From an uncultured Lachnospiraceae bacterium (lineage in GTDB: Bacteria; Bacillota; Clostridia; Lachnospirales; Lachnospiraceae), in assembly GCA_946631295.1 (NCBI GenBank), contig CAMOZY010000008.1, positions 1 to 64,000 of the forward strand: a stretch of DNA of 64,000 bases, written 5' to 3'. The translations under genes were made by a program, and so were the position numbers. This document shows, in pieces, positions 39,376-49,102 of this stretch. The notes below the pieces were generated by a model. The model did not search any database. It worked only from the letters and a program-made list of their open reading frames with translations, and was not told the origin of the DNA. Position 1 is the first letter of the stretch, and each line of letters begins with the position of its first letter.

Positions 39376-40470
39376 ATGATCTCAATGAATAATAACAAGA
39401 GAAAATCCAGGATATACATATGCCACACATTTTATCACGTATATGTTTCCTGTCTTAAGGAATTTAATCTTCCCTCTTCCGAGCGCGGCAAGGCTGATAT
39501 AATGCTCAGTCTGATGTCCAACGATTTCGGAAACCTCTCGGAAAAGCTTCGCGACACAGGCCTGTTTGATGAAGTATTCATCTACGATGAAAAAAGAGAG
39601 GATCACTTCCCTGAGCTTGCAAAGTGGAAGAAGGACAGGGGAAACATCGTATTCAATATGTTTTCCAGAATAGTATTTACCAAGAAGTTTGGTAAGCTTC
39701 AGGCGCAGTTTATCCCCACCGATCTTCATGAATATAAGGACATATACGTATACTGTGATGCCGATCCTATAGGCTATTATCTCAGTACACACAGGATAAG
39801 ATACCATGCCGTGGAGGACGGTCTCGATACACTGGCTGACCTTGTTGAAGCAGTTTATGATAACCGCGGTGCTTTTCCTCTGAAGAAATTCATGAGTGAC
39901 AAGCTGAATCTTATATTCATCCGAGACGGATACAACAAGTACTGCATGGATATGGAAGTCAACTGTATTTCCAAGATTCGCTTTCCAAACAAAAAGTACA
40001 TTGAAGTATCACGTGCGGAGCTTGCTTCAAAACTTACCGACTCCGATAAGGATATACTGCTCAGACTCTTCATAAGAGACTATGATTCCCTCAGGGAAAA
40101 GATCGATAAGCTCGATCCGTCGGCACGTAACATCCTGATCCTCACAGAACCATTATGTGAGCTTGATGTAAGGAAGAAGCTTTTCGGGGATCTTATCGAG
40201 GAATATTCAAAGGAAGGTGATGTATATCTCAAGCCGCATCCAAGAGATATACTTGACTATAACAGGGAATTCCCCGATGTAAAAAGCTTCGATGGCAAGA
40301 TGCCTATGGAGGTTTTCAATTTTCTTCCTAACTTCAGGTTCTCCAAGGTAGTTTCCATATATACACATGTCTCCGACATAAAATTTGCTGATGAAGCAGT
40401 CCTGCTCGGACATGATTTCATGGATAAATACGAAGCACCGGAGATACACCGCAAGGATGAAGTGATATAA
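39376..40470 (+). CDS. Putative GT52/polysialyltransferase-like glycosyltransferase
   Basis: YICHTFYHVYVSCLK, YHAVEDGLDTL, VYLKPHPRD; weak family assignment. Confidence 0.55.
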   Translation: MISMNNNKRKSRIYICHTFYHVYVSCLKEFNLPSSERGKADIMLSLMSNDFGNLSEKLRDTGLFDEVFIYDEKREDHFPELAKWKKDRGNIVFNMFSRIVFTKKFGKLQAQFIPTDLHEYKDIYVYCDADPIGYYLSTHRIRYHAVEDGLDTLADLVEAVYDNRGAFPLKKFMSDKLNLIFIRDGYNKYCMDMEVNCISKIRFPNKKYIEVSRAELASKLTDSDKDILLRLFIRDYDSLREKIDKLDPSARNILILTEPLCELDVRKKLFGDLIEEYSKEGDVYLKPHPRDILDYNREFPDVKSFDGKMPMEVFNFLPNFRFSKVVSIYTHVSDIKFADEAVLLGHDFMDKYEAPEIHRKDEVI

Positions 40471-40500
40471 GAAATGGCGCTGCTCACGCAGCGCCATTTC
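40471..40500. terminator. Bidirectional hairpin between convergent genes
   Basis: GAAATGGCGCTGCtcacGCAGCGCCATTTC, 13-bp perfect stem. Confidence 0.75.
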
Positions 40501-40513
40501 ACTACACAAATTC

Positions 40514-41650
40514 TCAGCTTTCGAAATCAGTTCCGGGTGTGAACCTAGGAACCCACTTACCCTTTTCATCCTTCTCGAACAGGTCTCTGTTGACGTATCT
40601 GTCAACAACTTCCCAGAACTCTTCTCTCGTGATGTCTATATACTTACAGAAATCATCAATGTATCTGTCTCCGCATTTTCCGTCATACTGCTGAAGAAGC
40701 CAGATGCCGTCCTCACGGTCGATACGTCCCTCACGGATATCATAGCAGACTTCATCGGTCGCAAATCCGAAACCGAACTTAAGATACTTGATCATCTGAT
40801 TGGGAATCTGAAAATCGGAATCCAGTGCGGAATATCTTCTGAATCTTCCGATCTCTTCAAGAGGCTCACTTCTTCCGGTAAGTCCTCTTGCAATGGCAAA
40901 ATCGGCATTATATACCTGAGACCATCTCTTTGTATAATACTGAAGCCATATTGCACGGATATCCTTGTTTTCGAACTCCTTTGCATCAGGGAACTGATAC
41001 ATGAAAAGATCTGCTTCGGTAACTCCGTTTCCTACCCATTCTGAAGCCTTGCATCCGTTAAGGGTATCAAGCTTCGTAACATTGAATGCATTTCCGTCAG
41101 CGCTCTGTCCGGTCTTGGATACTCCGAGTGTAAGTGCTGCATTCTCTCCCTGAATGATGAGGGGAATGTCAAAATTCAGTGCGATCCTGAATGCGGAAAC
41201 CCAGAGAGGATACTCTGAAGGTTTAACAATGTTGCCGTACTCAAGGAAGGATCTTCTGGTAAGTTCCTTCATCACGACGGGATTAGGACGCATCTTGATA
41301 CAGTCAAATCCCTTGTTAATAAGATTCTCGATATTCTTCTTGCCGACCTCGGTGATACCATCGGGTTCACTGTTAACAAGAAGAACTCTGAGTCCGAGCT
41401 TTTCCTTTGCATATAATGCCTGGAAAGTGGAATCCTTGCCGCCGCTTACTCCTATAACACAGTCATAGGTCTTATGCTTTGACTTAGCCCATTCAGCTAT
41501 GTCACGGAGCTCTTTTTCCCTGGCATCCCAGTCAACTCCTTTTTGCTTTTCCTCTTCCCAGAGGCAGGCACCGCACACGCAGTCCTCTGAAAAATAAACG
41601 CCGGGTCTTGTATCCGGCTGAAGGCATCTCTTACAATATCTCATTTTCAT
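40514..41650 (-). CDS. N-acetyl sugar amidotransferase (PseA/WbpG-like)
   Basis: MRYCKRCLQPDTRPGVYF, CGACLWEE, CVIGVSGGKDSTFQALYAKEKLGL. Confidence 0.9.
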   Translation of the reverse strand: MKMRYCKRCLQPDTRPGVYFSEDCVCGACLWEEEKQKGVDWDAREKELRDIAEWAKSKHKTYDCVIGVSGGKDSTFQALYAKEKLGLRVLLVNSEPDGITEVGKKNIENLINKGFDCIKMRPNPVVMKELTRRSFLEYGNIVKPSEYPLWVSAFRIALNFDIPLIIQGENAALTLGVSKTGQSADGNAFNVTKLDTLNGCKASEWVGNGVTEADLFMYQFPDAKEFENKDIRAIWLQYYTKRWSQVYNADFAIARGLTGRSEPLEEIGRFRRYSALDSDFQIPNQMIKYLKFGFGFATDEVCYDIREGRIDREDGIWLLQQYDGKCGDRYIDDFCKYIDITREEFWEVVDRYVNRDLFEKDEKGKWVPRFTPGTDFES

Positions 41651-41691
41651 GGCAATGTCCCTCCCGACAGGTAATGATTATATATCAAAAA

Positions 41692-41718
41692 GGACTTATG
41701 CGCTATAGGCATAAGTCC
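41692..41718 (-). terminator. Hairpin downstream of recX
   Basis: GGACTTATGCgctatagGCATAAGTCC preceded by an A-run (T-run on minus). Confidence 0.75.
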
Positions 41719-41749
41719 CTGTTTATCATGTATTATATTCACTGCTGCA

Positions 41750-41872
41750 GATCATCCGTGCATCAGCTGTCGAATATATCTGTCAACCGTAATCATCAGA
41801 TGAACCGATCATCCGTGCATCAGCTTTCAAATGTATCTGTCAACTGTAATCATCAGATGAACCGATCATCCG
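41750..41872 (-). repeat. Two 57-bp tandem units duplicating the recX 3' end
   Basis: Units 41750-41806 and 41807-41863 differ at about 4 positions, plus a 9-bp partial third copy. Confidence 0.92.
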
Positions 41873-42472
41873 CATCGTGCGAAAAACATCTTCGGAAGAA
41901 AAGCCCCGTCTGATGACAAACGCAGCTATTTTATTCTTAGTCGCAGGATCCATATCGGAAGTAAAATGCTTCTTCTCAAGGAGTCTTCTTATTGCCTCGC
42001 TGCTGTCTTCGATAAGTCCGAGTTCTTCTGTCTCACTCCATGCCTTCTCGAAATCAGCATCTCCAACACCCTTTTGCATAAGTTCCATTCTGATCCTGTT
42101 CTTACCGCGTCCCTGGGATGAATGATACCTTATGTAATCGGATGCATATCTGACATCATCAATATATCCGTACGACTTAACATACTCTATAGCCTTGTCC
42201 ACTATCTCTTCGGGATAACCGCCTTCAGAAAGCTTCCTGATAAGTTCACCCTCGGCAAATGTCTTCTTCTGGAGAAGATTCATTGCCCTTTTTATACATC
42301 TGGAGGGAAGGATCTGAGTCATTATCATCTGAAGTGACTCATCGGAGAGATCTCTCCCCTCCTGAGTATCAAATTTGGATAGTTCCGACGAATAGAGCGG
42401 AAAGCTCAGTCCGGATTCAAGCTTTACTATACTTCTGGATCTGCCGCATTTTGTTATATGCGTAACTATCAT
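41840..42472 (-). CDS. recX: Regulatory protein RecX
   Basis: ALTRR-type organisation, AIEYVKSYGYIDDVRYASDYIRYHSSQGRGKNRIRMELMQKGV; downstream of recA. Confidence 0.93.
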   Translation of the reverse strand: MIVTHITKCGRSRSIVKLESGLSFPLYSSELSKFDTQEGRDLSDESLQMIMTQILPSRCIKRAMNLLQKKTFAEGELIRKLSEGGYPEEIVDKAIEYVKSYGYIDDVRYASDYIRYHSSQGRGKNRIRMELMQKGVGDADFEKAWSETEELGLIEDSSEAIRRLLEKKHFTSDMDPATKNKIAAFVIRRGFSSEDVFRTMRMIGSSDDYS

Positions 42473-42490
42473 GACAGTCTGTACCGGGCG

Positions 42491-43588
42491 TCAGGCCTTG
42501 GCTGCTTTGTCAGATTTTGCCTTGGGGCTGTCTGCAGCCTTAGCATCATCGGAAGGTTCAAGTCCGTAATGCTCTCTTACAGCCTTATCAACCTCTGCAA
42601 GGATCTCGGGATTCTCCTCAAGGTACTGCTTTGCATTCTCTCTGCCCTGTCCGATCTTCTCACCCTTATAGGCAAACCATGCACCGGATTTAACGATGAT
42701 ATCCGCAGCGGTGGCAACATCAAGAATGTCACCGACCATAGAGATACCCTTTCCGAACATGATATCGAACTCTGCCTCTTTGAAGGGAGGAGCCACCTTA
42801 TTCTTAACAACCTTGACTCTGGTCCTGTTACCGATGACCTCGCCGCCCTGCTTGATGGATTCGATACGGCGTACATCAAGTCTGACAGACGAATAGAACT
42901 TAAGTGCACGTCCGCCGGTAGTGGTCTCGGGATTTCCGAACATGACACCGAGCTTCTCACGGAGCTGGTTGATGAAGATGACCACACAGTTGGACTTACT
43001 GATCACTGCAGTGAGCTTACGGAGCGCCTGGCTCATGAGTCTTGCCTGAAGACCCATATGCGCATCTCCCATGTCGCCTTCAATCTCAGCCTTGGGAACA
43101 AGAGCGGCTACCGAGTCAACAACAACGATATCGATTGCACCGGAGCGGACCATTGTCTCGGCAATCTCGAGAGCCTGTTCACCGCTGTCGGGCTGCGAAA
43201 TGTAAAGATTGTCTATATCAACGCCAATGTTCTTCGCATATACGGGATCCAGTGCATGCTCTGCATCGATGAAGCCTGCGATACCGCCGCGCTTCTGAAC
43301 CTCTGCTATCATATGAAGGGTAACGGTTGTCTTACCGCTGGATTCAGGTCCGTAAATCTCGATGATCCTTCCCTTGGGAATACCACCCTGTCCGAGCGCG
43401 AGGTCAAGGCTGATGGAACCCGTAGGGATCGTCTCAACCTTCATCTGAGCACCGGGCTCACCCAGTCTCATGACGGCACCCTTTCCGTACTGTTTCTCAA
43501 TCTGTCCGAGTGCTGCCTCAAGGGCCTTTTTCTTTTCAGCGTTTACATTAGCATTTTCCATTGTATTACCCATTGATTTCCTTTCCAC
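42491..43588 (-). CDS. recA: Recombinase RecA
   Basis: [54 protein letters not shown]. Confidence 0.99.
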   Translation of the reverse strand: MERKSMGNTMENANVNAEKKKALEAALGQIEKQYGKGAVMRLGEPGAQMKVETIPTGSISLDLALGQGGIPKGRIIEIYGPESSGKTTVTLHMIAEVQKRGGIAGFIDAEHALDPVYAKNIGVDIDNLYISQPDSGEQALEIAETMVRSGAIDIVVVDSVAALVPKAEIEGDMGDAHMGLQARLMSQALRKLTAVISKSNCVVIFINQLREKLGVMFGNPETTTGGRALKFYSSVRLDVRRIESIKQGGEVIGNRTRVKVVKNKVAPPFKEAEFDIMFGKGISMVGDILDVATAADIIVKSGAWFAYKGEKIGQGRENAKQYLEENPEILAEVDKAVREHYGLEPSDDAKAADSPKAKSDKAAKA

Positions 43589-43636
43589 GTTTTGAAACGT
43601 ATACGCACAGCCTCTGTAAAAAACAGGGCAATGCAG

Positions 43637-43684
43637 GAACGAATGTTCGTATTAGATAATAGAACATCTGTTCACTCTTGTCAA
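43637..43684 (-). promoter_or_regulatory. recA promoter with two LexA/DinR boxes
   Basis: GAACGAATGTTC (43637-43648) and GAACATCTGTTC (43662-43673); minus strand TTGACA-N17-TATTAT (-35 at 43679-43684, -10 at 43656-43661). Confidence 0.9.
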
Positions 43685-43707
43685 CTATAAAAATCTTAAC
43701 ATGATCC

Positions 43708-43853
43708 ATGTCCGAAATAATGGACATAAGAAAAACGTGATGCGGCGGAGACCATGGTTATGCTGCCGGTCAGCCGGAAACCGCTTGGTGCATACAGAAG
43801 GAGCACCGATTAAGAATGTAACCTGCATTCCGCCGCAAAAGACGAAATGCAGG
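43708..43853 (-). ncRNA. Candidate structured RNA in the cinA-recA intergenic region
   Basis: TGCGGCGGA/TCCGCCGCA, CCTGCATT/AATGCAGG, GGTGC/GCACC, ATGTCC/GGACAT complementarities. Confidence 0.4.
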
Positions 43854-43865
43854 ATTTATTTCAGA

Positions 43866-45125
43866 TCAGCCGAAATTGACCTTGCTTATATATTCAAGTA
43901 TGCACTCTCTTGCAAGAATAAGTGCATTTTTGACGGAAAGGGCACGAATCTTGTTACGGTCTCCTGAAAAATGGAACTCCTTAACTTTAATCTCACCCTT
44001 TACGCTGCATCCGATGTAGACAAGTCCGACGGGCTTTTCCGCACTTCCCCCGCCTGGGCCTGCAAGCCCCGTCACTGAAATACATACATCGGACTTGGAT
44101 GTGGCCGCACCGCCCTTTGCCATCTCTGTGGCTGTCTGTTTGGAAACGGCGCCGTACTTGTCGAGAGTGCCTTTTTTTACTCCGACGAGTTTTCTCTTGG
44201 CCTTGTTCGAATATGTGACAAAACCGCATTTGAGCACATCGGAAGCTCCAGGAACGCTTACTATCGTTGCAGAAATAAGTCCTCCCGTACATGACTCTAC
44301 GGTCGATAATGTCATCTTGTTGGATGCGAGAAGTTCGACTACGGACTGTTCAAGCGAAATCTCATCCTCTGCAGCATAGACGCTGTTTCCGAAACGCGCT
44401 TTCAGTTCCTTTACCACAGGCTTGACCAGTTTTTTTGCTTCCTTTTCATCAGAACCGAAAGCAGTGACTCTGATATGTACCTCACCTGTCTTGGCATAGG
44501 TTGCGATGGTGGGATTGGACTGCGCATCGATCATATCCATGATCATGGTCTCAGCCTTGCTCTCACCTACACCTACTATCTTCACTGTCCGTGAAAAAAT
44601 AACTCCTGCCCCGAGTCCCTGAAGATAAGGCATGATCTGCGAATCAAACATCGCTTCAAGTTCAATGGGAGGTCCGGGCAAAAGAATATATGTGCAGTTC
44701 TTTGTTTCAAGTATTATTCCGGGCGCTGTGCCGTTTGCATTGGGTACAGCCTTTGCCCCTTTTGGAATAAGAGCCTGCTTCCAGTTATTCTCGGTAGGTT
44801 CTATCCCTCTTTTTGCGAAGTACTCTTCAATGGACCTGCGGCTTTCGGCATCCTCTACAAGGGGAAGCTTCGTAAACTTTGCCACAGCCTCCTTAGTCAT
44901 ATCATCTTCCGTAGGTCCGAGTCCTCCGGACAAAATAATGATATCGCTCCTTGAAGAACTCTCCTTAAGCTGGGACAGGCACCTGTCCATATTGTCACCG
45001 ATGACGCACTGGTTATAGCATTCGATACCAAGGCGTGATATGCGCTCGGCAATGAATGCGGCGTTGGTATTGACTATATTTCCGAGCAGAAGCTCTGTTC
45101 CTACGCAGATTATCTCAGCGTTCAT
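43866..45125 (-). CDS. cinA: CinA (competence/damage-inducible, nicotinamide-nucleotide amidase)
   Basis: AEIICVGTELLLGNIVNTNA, STVESCTGGLISA. Confidence 0.95.
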   Translation of the reverse strand: MNAEIICVGTELLLGNIVNTNAAFIAERISRLGIECYNQCVIGDNMDRCLSQLKESSSRSDIIILSGGLGPTEDDMTKEAVAKFTKLPLVEDAESRRSIEEYFAKRGIEPTENNWKQALIPKGAKAVPNANGTAPGIILETKNCTYILLPGPPIELEAMFDSQIMPYLQGLGAGVIFSRTVKIVGVGESKAETMIMDMIDAQSNPTIATYAKTGEVHIRVTAFGSDEKEAKKLVKPVVKELKARFGNSVYAAEDEISLEQSVVELLASNKMTLSTVESCTGGLISATIVSVPGASDVLKCGFVTYSNKAKRKLVGVKKGTLDKYGAVSKQTATEMAKGGAATSKSDVCISVTGLAGPGGGSAEKPVGLVYIGCSVKGEIKVKEFHFSGDRNKIRALSVKNALILARECILEYISKVNFG

Positions 45126-45721
45126 TTTAATACTCCACGATTCTTATACAGATAGTCGACAAGAGAGATAACGGTAAGTCCGAGTGCGACATACATAACG
45201 ATGTCAATGAGCACGATAGGAATTCCGATCAGAGCAAGTGTGGGCTCAACGATCATCATAATGACCATGATCATCTGGAAAGTAGTCTTGAACTTGCCCC
45301 ACCAGCTGGCTGCTATAACAACTCCTCTTTCGGCAGCAACAAGCCTGAAACCGCTGATAATGAACTCTCTTGCGATGATGATCATTACGATCCATGCAGG
45401 AATGCGGTTCATATCAACGAGTGCGATAAGCGCGGTACATACAAGAAGCTTATCTGCAAGAGGATCCATGAACTTTCCGAAATTGGAAACAAGATTATAT
45501 GCTCTGGCAATCCTGCCGTCTAGCATATCTGTAAGTGATGCGACAACGAAGATCAGATCTGCGATGATATCGGGGATAAGAAGATTCTGACCAAACCATC
45601 CTCTCTGACCGCCGAGCAGAAATATCGCAAAAGGAATTATCAGAACAATCCTGAACAAAGTCAGGGCATTGGGAAGATTCCAAATAGAATTCGTTTTTTT
45701 TGTGTTCTTAGTTTCACTCAT
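45122..45721 (-). CDS. pgsA: CDP-diacylglycerol-glycerol-3-phosphate 3-phosphatidyltransferase
   Basis: TDMLDGRIARAYNLVSNFGKFMDPLADK. Confidence 0.95.
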   Translation of the reverse strand: MSETKNTKKTNSIWNLPNALTLFRIVLIIPFAIFLLGGQRGWFGQNLLIPDIIADLIFVVASLTDMLDGRIARAYNLVSNFGKFMDPLADKLLVCTALIALVDMNRIPAWIVMIIIAREFIISGFRLVAAERGVVIAASWWGKFKTTFQMIMVIMMIVEPTLALIGIPIVLIDIVMYVALGLTVISLVDYLYKNRGVLK

Positions 45722-47063
45722 CTATCATAACTCCGGACAGATCGTACCCTTGTGCCTCGGTGACTTCGGCCCTGATAATGTCTCCGGTCATAAGTTCACG
45801 TGAAGCCTTTACAAAAAACAATCCGTCAACTCCCGGAGCATCTCTGTAGGTGCGTCCCACATAGATACCGTCCTCGGGGAGATATCCTTCTATAAGTACA
45901 TCGAGTTTTTCACCGACGAAAGACTCGTTCAGATCAAATGTAACTTCCTGCTGAAGCTCCATCAGTTCATCACGTCTGAAGGATGCGGTTTCTGCGCTCA
46001 CCTGATCAGGCATAACCGCAGCAGGTGTACCTTCTTCAGCAGAGTAGGTAAATACTCCGAGCCTGTCAAATTCCGTATCGTTTACGAATCTGTACAGCTC
46101 TTCAAATTCTTCCTGTGTCTCTCCCGGAAAACCTGAAATAAGAGTGGTCCTGAGACATATTCCGGGAATGCAGGATCTAAGCTTTTCTATAAGCTCTTCA
46201 ATACTTCTTTTTGAAGTCTTCCTGCCCATCCGCTTCAGTATTTCATCCGAAGCATGCTGTATGGGAAGATCGAGGTATTTACAGATCTTATCTTCAGAAG
46301 CCATAACCTCTATAAGTTCATCCGTGATCTCTTCAGGATATGCATAGAGAACCCTGATCCACATGATCCCTTCTATCTCACACAGCTTCTTAAGAAGTTC
46401 GGGAAGGGTCTTTTTTCCGTAGAGGTCTGTTCCGTAAAGAGTCGTCTCCTGTGCAACAATGATAAGTTCCTTGACACCCTTTGAAGCAAGATCACGTGCT
46501 TCGCTCAGAATATCATCCATGGGTATGCTGCGGTAATTACCGCGGACATAGGGAATGATACAGTAAGTGCATCTTTTGTTGCAGCCTTCGGCAATCTTGA
46601 GATATGCGTAATGACCGCCTGTCGTAAGACTTCTCTTTGTTTCGGAATATGGCTTTACATCAAGGGAATCAGCCCTTGATACTTTTTTATCCGTATTACC
46701 TGATGAGATATTACCGAGCACCTCGTCGAGAACTTCTGCGATCGAACCGATGGACATTGTCCCGATGACGGCATCAAGTTCCGGAAGATCAGCAAATATC
46801 TCATCCATGTATCTCTGGGCAAGGCATCCTCCTGCGATCAGGCATTTAAGTTTGCCCGTCTTTTTGAGTTCGCCGAGGCGGATGATCTCGGAAATGCTTT
46901 CTTCCTTTGCATCTCCGATAAAACAACAGGTATTAATGATGATGATATCTGCGTCTTCTTCATCATCCGTAAATTCATACCCACGGCCGGAAAGGATGCC
47001 AAGCATCTTCTCCGAATCCACCAGATTTTTGTCACACCCCAGTGATACAAAAAATATTTTCAT
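45714..47063 (-). CDS. rimO: Ribosomal protein S12 methylthiotransferase RimO
   Basis: SLGCDKNLVDSE, IAEGCNKRCTYCIIPYVRGNYRS, TRAM-like C-terminus. Confidence 0.96.
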   Translation of the reverse strand: MKIFFVSLGCDKNLVDSEKMLGILSGRGYEFTDDEEDADIIIINTCCFIGDAKEESISEIIRLGELKKTGKLKCLIAGGCLAQRYMDEIFADLPELDAVIGTMSIGSIAEVLDEVLGNISSGNTDKKVSRADSLDVKPYSETKRSLTTGGHYAYLKIAEGCNKRCTYCIIPYVRGNYRSIPMDDILSEARDLASKGVKELIIVAQETTLYGTDLYGKKTLPELLKKLCEIEGIMWIRVLYAYPEEITDELIEVMASEDKICKYLDLPIQHASDEILKRMGRKTSKRSIEELIEKLRSCIPGICLRTTLISGFPGETQEEFEELYRFVNDTEFDRLGVFTYSAEEGTPAAVMPDQVSAETASFRRDELMELQQEVTFDLNESFVGEKLDVLIEGYLPEDGIYVGRTYRDAPGVDGLFFVKASRELMTGDIIRAEVTEAQGYDLSGVMIDE

Positions 47064-47305
47064 TACTGCTCTGAAGGGGTGCCGGGAAGGATGTGTACCT
47101 GTCCTTCGTAAAGCTCGTCAACTGCGATTGAAAGAGGCTTCTCGTCGGGCTTGCCTGCAAGAGGCTGATCGCCTGAAACAATCTGGCGTGCACGCTTTGC
47201 AGATGCCATTACGATAGAATAACGGCTCTGTACGATCTCTTCTCCTTCGGGCGCATCTGAGTTAACTGCGTCCATCATGTCAACATAAGAGGGATGAAGC
47301 ATCAT
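47063..47305 (-). CDS. rpoZ: RNA polymerase omega subunit
   Basis: SRYSIVMASAKRARQIV...KPLSIAVDELYEGQV; located between gmk and rimO. Confidence 0.9.
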   Translation of the reverse strand: MMLHPSYVDMMDAVNSDAPEGEEIVQSRYSIVMASAKRARQIVSGDQPLAGKPDEKPLSIAVDELYEGQVHILPGTPSEQ

Positions 47306-47353
47306 AATATTAATTCTCCTTCTGCCTGTATGGCCACGTCCGTAAAAAACGGA

Positions 47354-47977
47354 TCATCTGTGATATTTTTCAAGCCCCTTTCGGAGCTCTTCTATAAATG
47401 TTTCCTGTCTCGCAGGCTTTCTCTTGGCACTGCGTATCGTCTCCATTACATCGGCGACGCATTTATCAAGATCGTCATTTATGACAATGTAGTCATATTC
47501 TCCGATACGCTCGGACTCTTCGCTTGCTCTTGAAAGTCTTCCGGCGATGACATCCTCTGTCTCTGTGCCTCTTCCCTTAAGCCTTCTTTCAAGCTCCTCT
47601 CCTGTGGGAGGTGTGATAAAAAGAAGCACGCTCTCGGGATAGATCTTTTTGATATTCATCGCTCCCTGAATCTCAATCTCAAGGATGACGTTCTTGCCTT
47701 CGTTTATCTTCTGCTCCACATATGCTCTGGGGGTTCCGTAATAATTCCCGACAAACTGAGCATGTTCTATAAGTCCGTTTTCCGCGATGGTCTGTTCAAA
47801 CTTCTCCTTCGTAACGAAGAAATAGTCCTTTCCATCGACCTCTCCCGGTCTCGGAGCTCTTGTTGTCATCGAAACCGAAAGGCAGTAATCATCACTTTCG
47901 GACAGAAGTTTTTTTATCACGGTTCCTTTTCCGGCACCGGAAAAACCTGAGATAACAACCAAAATACCTTTATCCAT
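47354..47977 (-). CDS. gmk: Guanylate kinase
   Basis: GILVVISGFSGAGKGTVIKKLL, TTRAPRPGEVDGKDYFF. Start set to MDKGILVV (47977) with AAGGAGAA upstream; the listed ORF starts at 48106. Confidence 0.96.
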   Translation of the reverse strand: MDKGILVVISGFSGAGKGTVIKKLLSESDDYCLSVSMTTRAPRPGEVDGKDYFFVTKEKFEQTIAENGLIEHAQFVGNYYGTPRAYVEQKINEGKNVILEIEIQGAMNIKKIYPESVLLFITPPTGEELERRLKGRGTETEDVIAGRLSRASEESERIGEYDYIVINDDLDKCVADVMETIRSAKRKPARQETFIEELRKGLEKYHR

Positions 47978-48057
47978 AATAAGTTCTCCTTGATCAAAAT
48001 CACCCGTTAATGCAAGCATTATTCGTATTATGATCAGTTCACTTTTATCAATGATAT

Positions 48058-48091
48058 GGATTGCTGCGCTGCTTCGCAGCTCCCGCAATCC
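48058..48091 (-). other. Intercistronic hairpin between yicC and gmk
   Basis: GGATTGCtgcGCTGCttcGCAGCtcccGCAATCC. Confidence 0.6.
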
Positions 48092-48119
48092 TACAGCTAT
48101 TCGCAATCCGCTGATTTCA

Positions 48120-48998
48120 TCACTCTATGTTCTGAATCTGCTCACGGATCTTCTCAATCTCTGTCTTAAGTTCAATACCGCGATTGGAGATCTCAAGATC
48201 TGTGGTCTTGGAAAGAGTGGTGTTAGCCTCTCTGTTCATCTCCTGAGCAATGAAATCGAGTTTCCTTCCCACATCAGCGTTTCCGGAAAGTTCCTTCTTC
48301 ATGGTCTCAATATGGGATCTGAGTCTTACGATCTCTTCATCAACGCAGATCTTATCAGCAAAAACAGTAACTTCTGTAAGGAGCCTTCCTTCATCGGGAG
48401 TGTTGTCACCGAGTATCTCCTTTACCCTTGAGTAGATCTTCTCTCTGTATTCATCAACTATCTTCGGAGATCTCTCCTGGATAAAATCAACTATGGTAAG
48501 AAGGTTATCAAGTTTGGGAACAAGATCCTTAACAAGGTTCTCACCTTCCACACTTCTTGCCTCAACCATCTTCTCGCATGCTCCGTCAACAGCCTTCTTA
48601 AGGCCTATCCAGAGCTCGTCCTCATCATCGGTATCCTCGATGACTTCGAATACATCGGGGAAGCTTGCAAGCCTGGTCGCACGGAGATCATTTTCGAGAC
48701 CGAATTCATCGGCGATCTCTTTTATGAACGAAGCGTACTTGGAAGCAAGGTCATGATTATACTTGAGCTCTGCCTGGGACTCAGCAAGGTTCTCATATGA
48801 GATATATACGTCAACCTTGCCGCGGCTTAAGTATTTCTTGATCTCTGCCCTTACATTTCCCTCAAGACATGACAGAACCCTGGGAGTCTTGACGGAGAGG
48901 TCAAGATATCTGTGATTTACAGACTTGAGCTCAACGGTGTATCTCTTATTGTTTTCGATGACCTCGGCTCTGCCGAAGCCGGTCATGGATCTTACCAT
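48120..48998 (-). CDS. YicC family endoribonuclease
   Basis: MVRSMTGFGRAEV, VKSVNHRYLDLSVKTPR. Confidence 0.94.
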   Translation of the reverse strand: MVRSMTGFGRAEVIENNKRYTVELKSVNHRYLDLSVKTPRVLSCLEGNVRAEIKKYLSRGKVDVYISYENLAESQAELKYNHDLASKYASFIKEIADEFGLENDLRATRLASFPDVFEVIEDTDDEDELWIGLKKAVDGACEKMVEARSVEGENLVKDLVPKLDNLLTIVDFIQERSPKIVDEYREKIYSRVKEILGDNTPDEGRLLTEVTVFADKICVDEEIVRLRSHIETMKKELSGNADVGRKLDFIAQEMNREANTTLSKTTDLEISNRGIELKTEIEKIREQIQNIE

Positions 48999-49102
48999 AT
49001 TAATCTCCAATCATATAGAAGCGCATACATATATACAATAGCACATATTCTTAAGATAGTCACGAGGGGACATCTAATCCTTTTTAGTCAGCCGCATAAT
49101 CA

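Noticed and set aside
41608-41913. 101-aa plus ORF with RSSVHQLSN repeats as a repeat protein
   Set aside because: Its repeats are just the antisense translation of the 57-bp recX tandem duplication.
42458-43576. 372-aa plus-strand ORF opposite recA
   Set aside because: Shadow ORF of a highly conserved gene.
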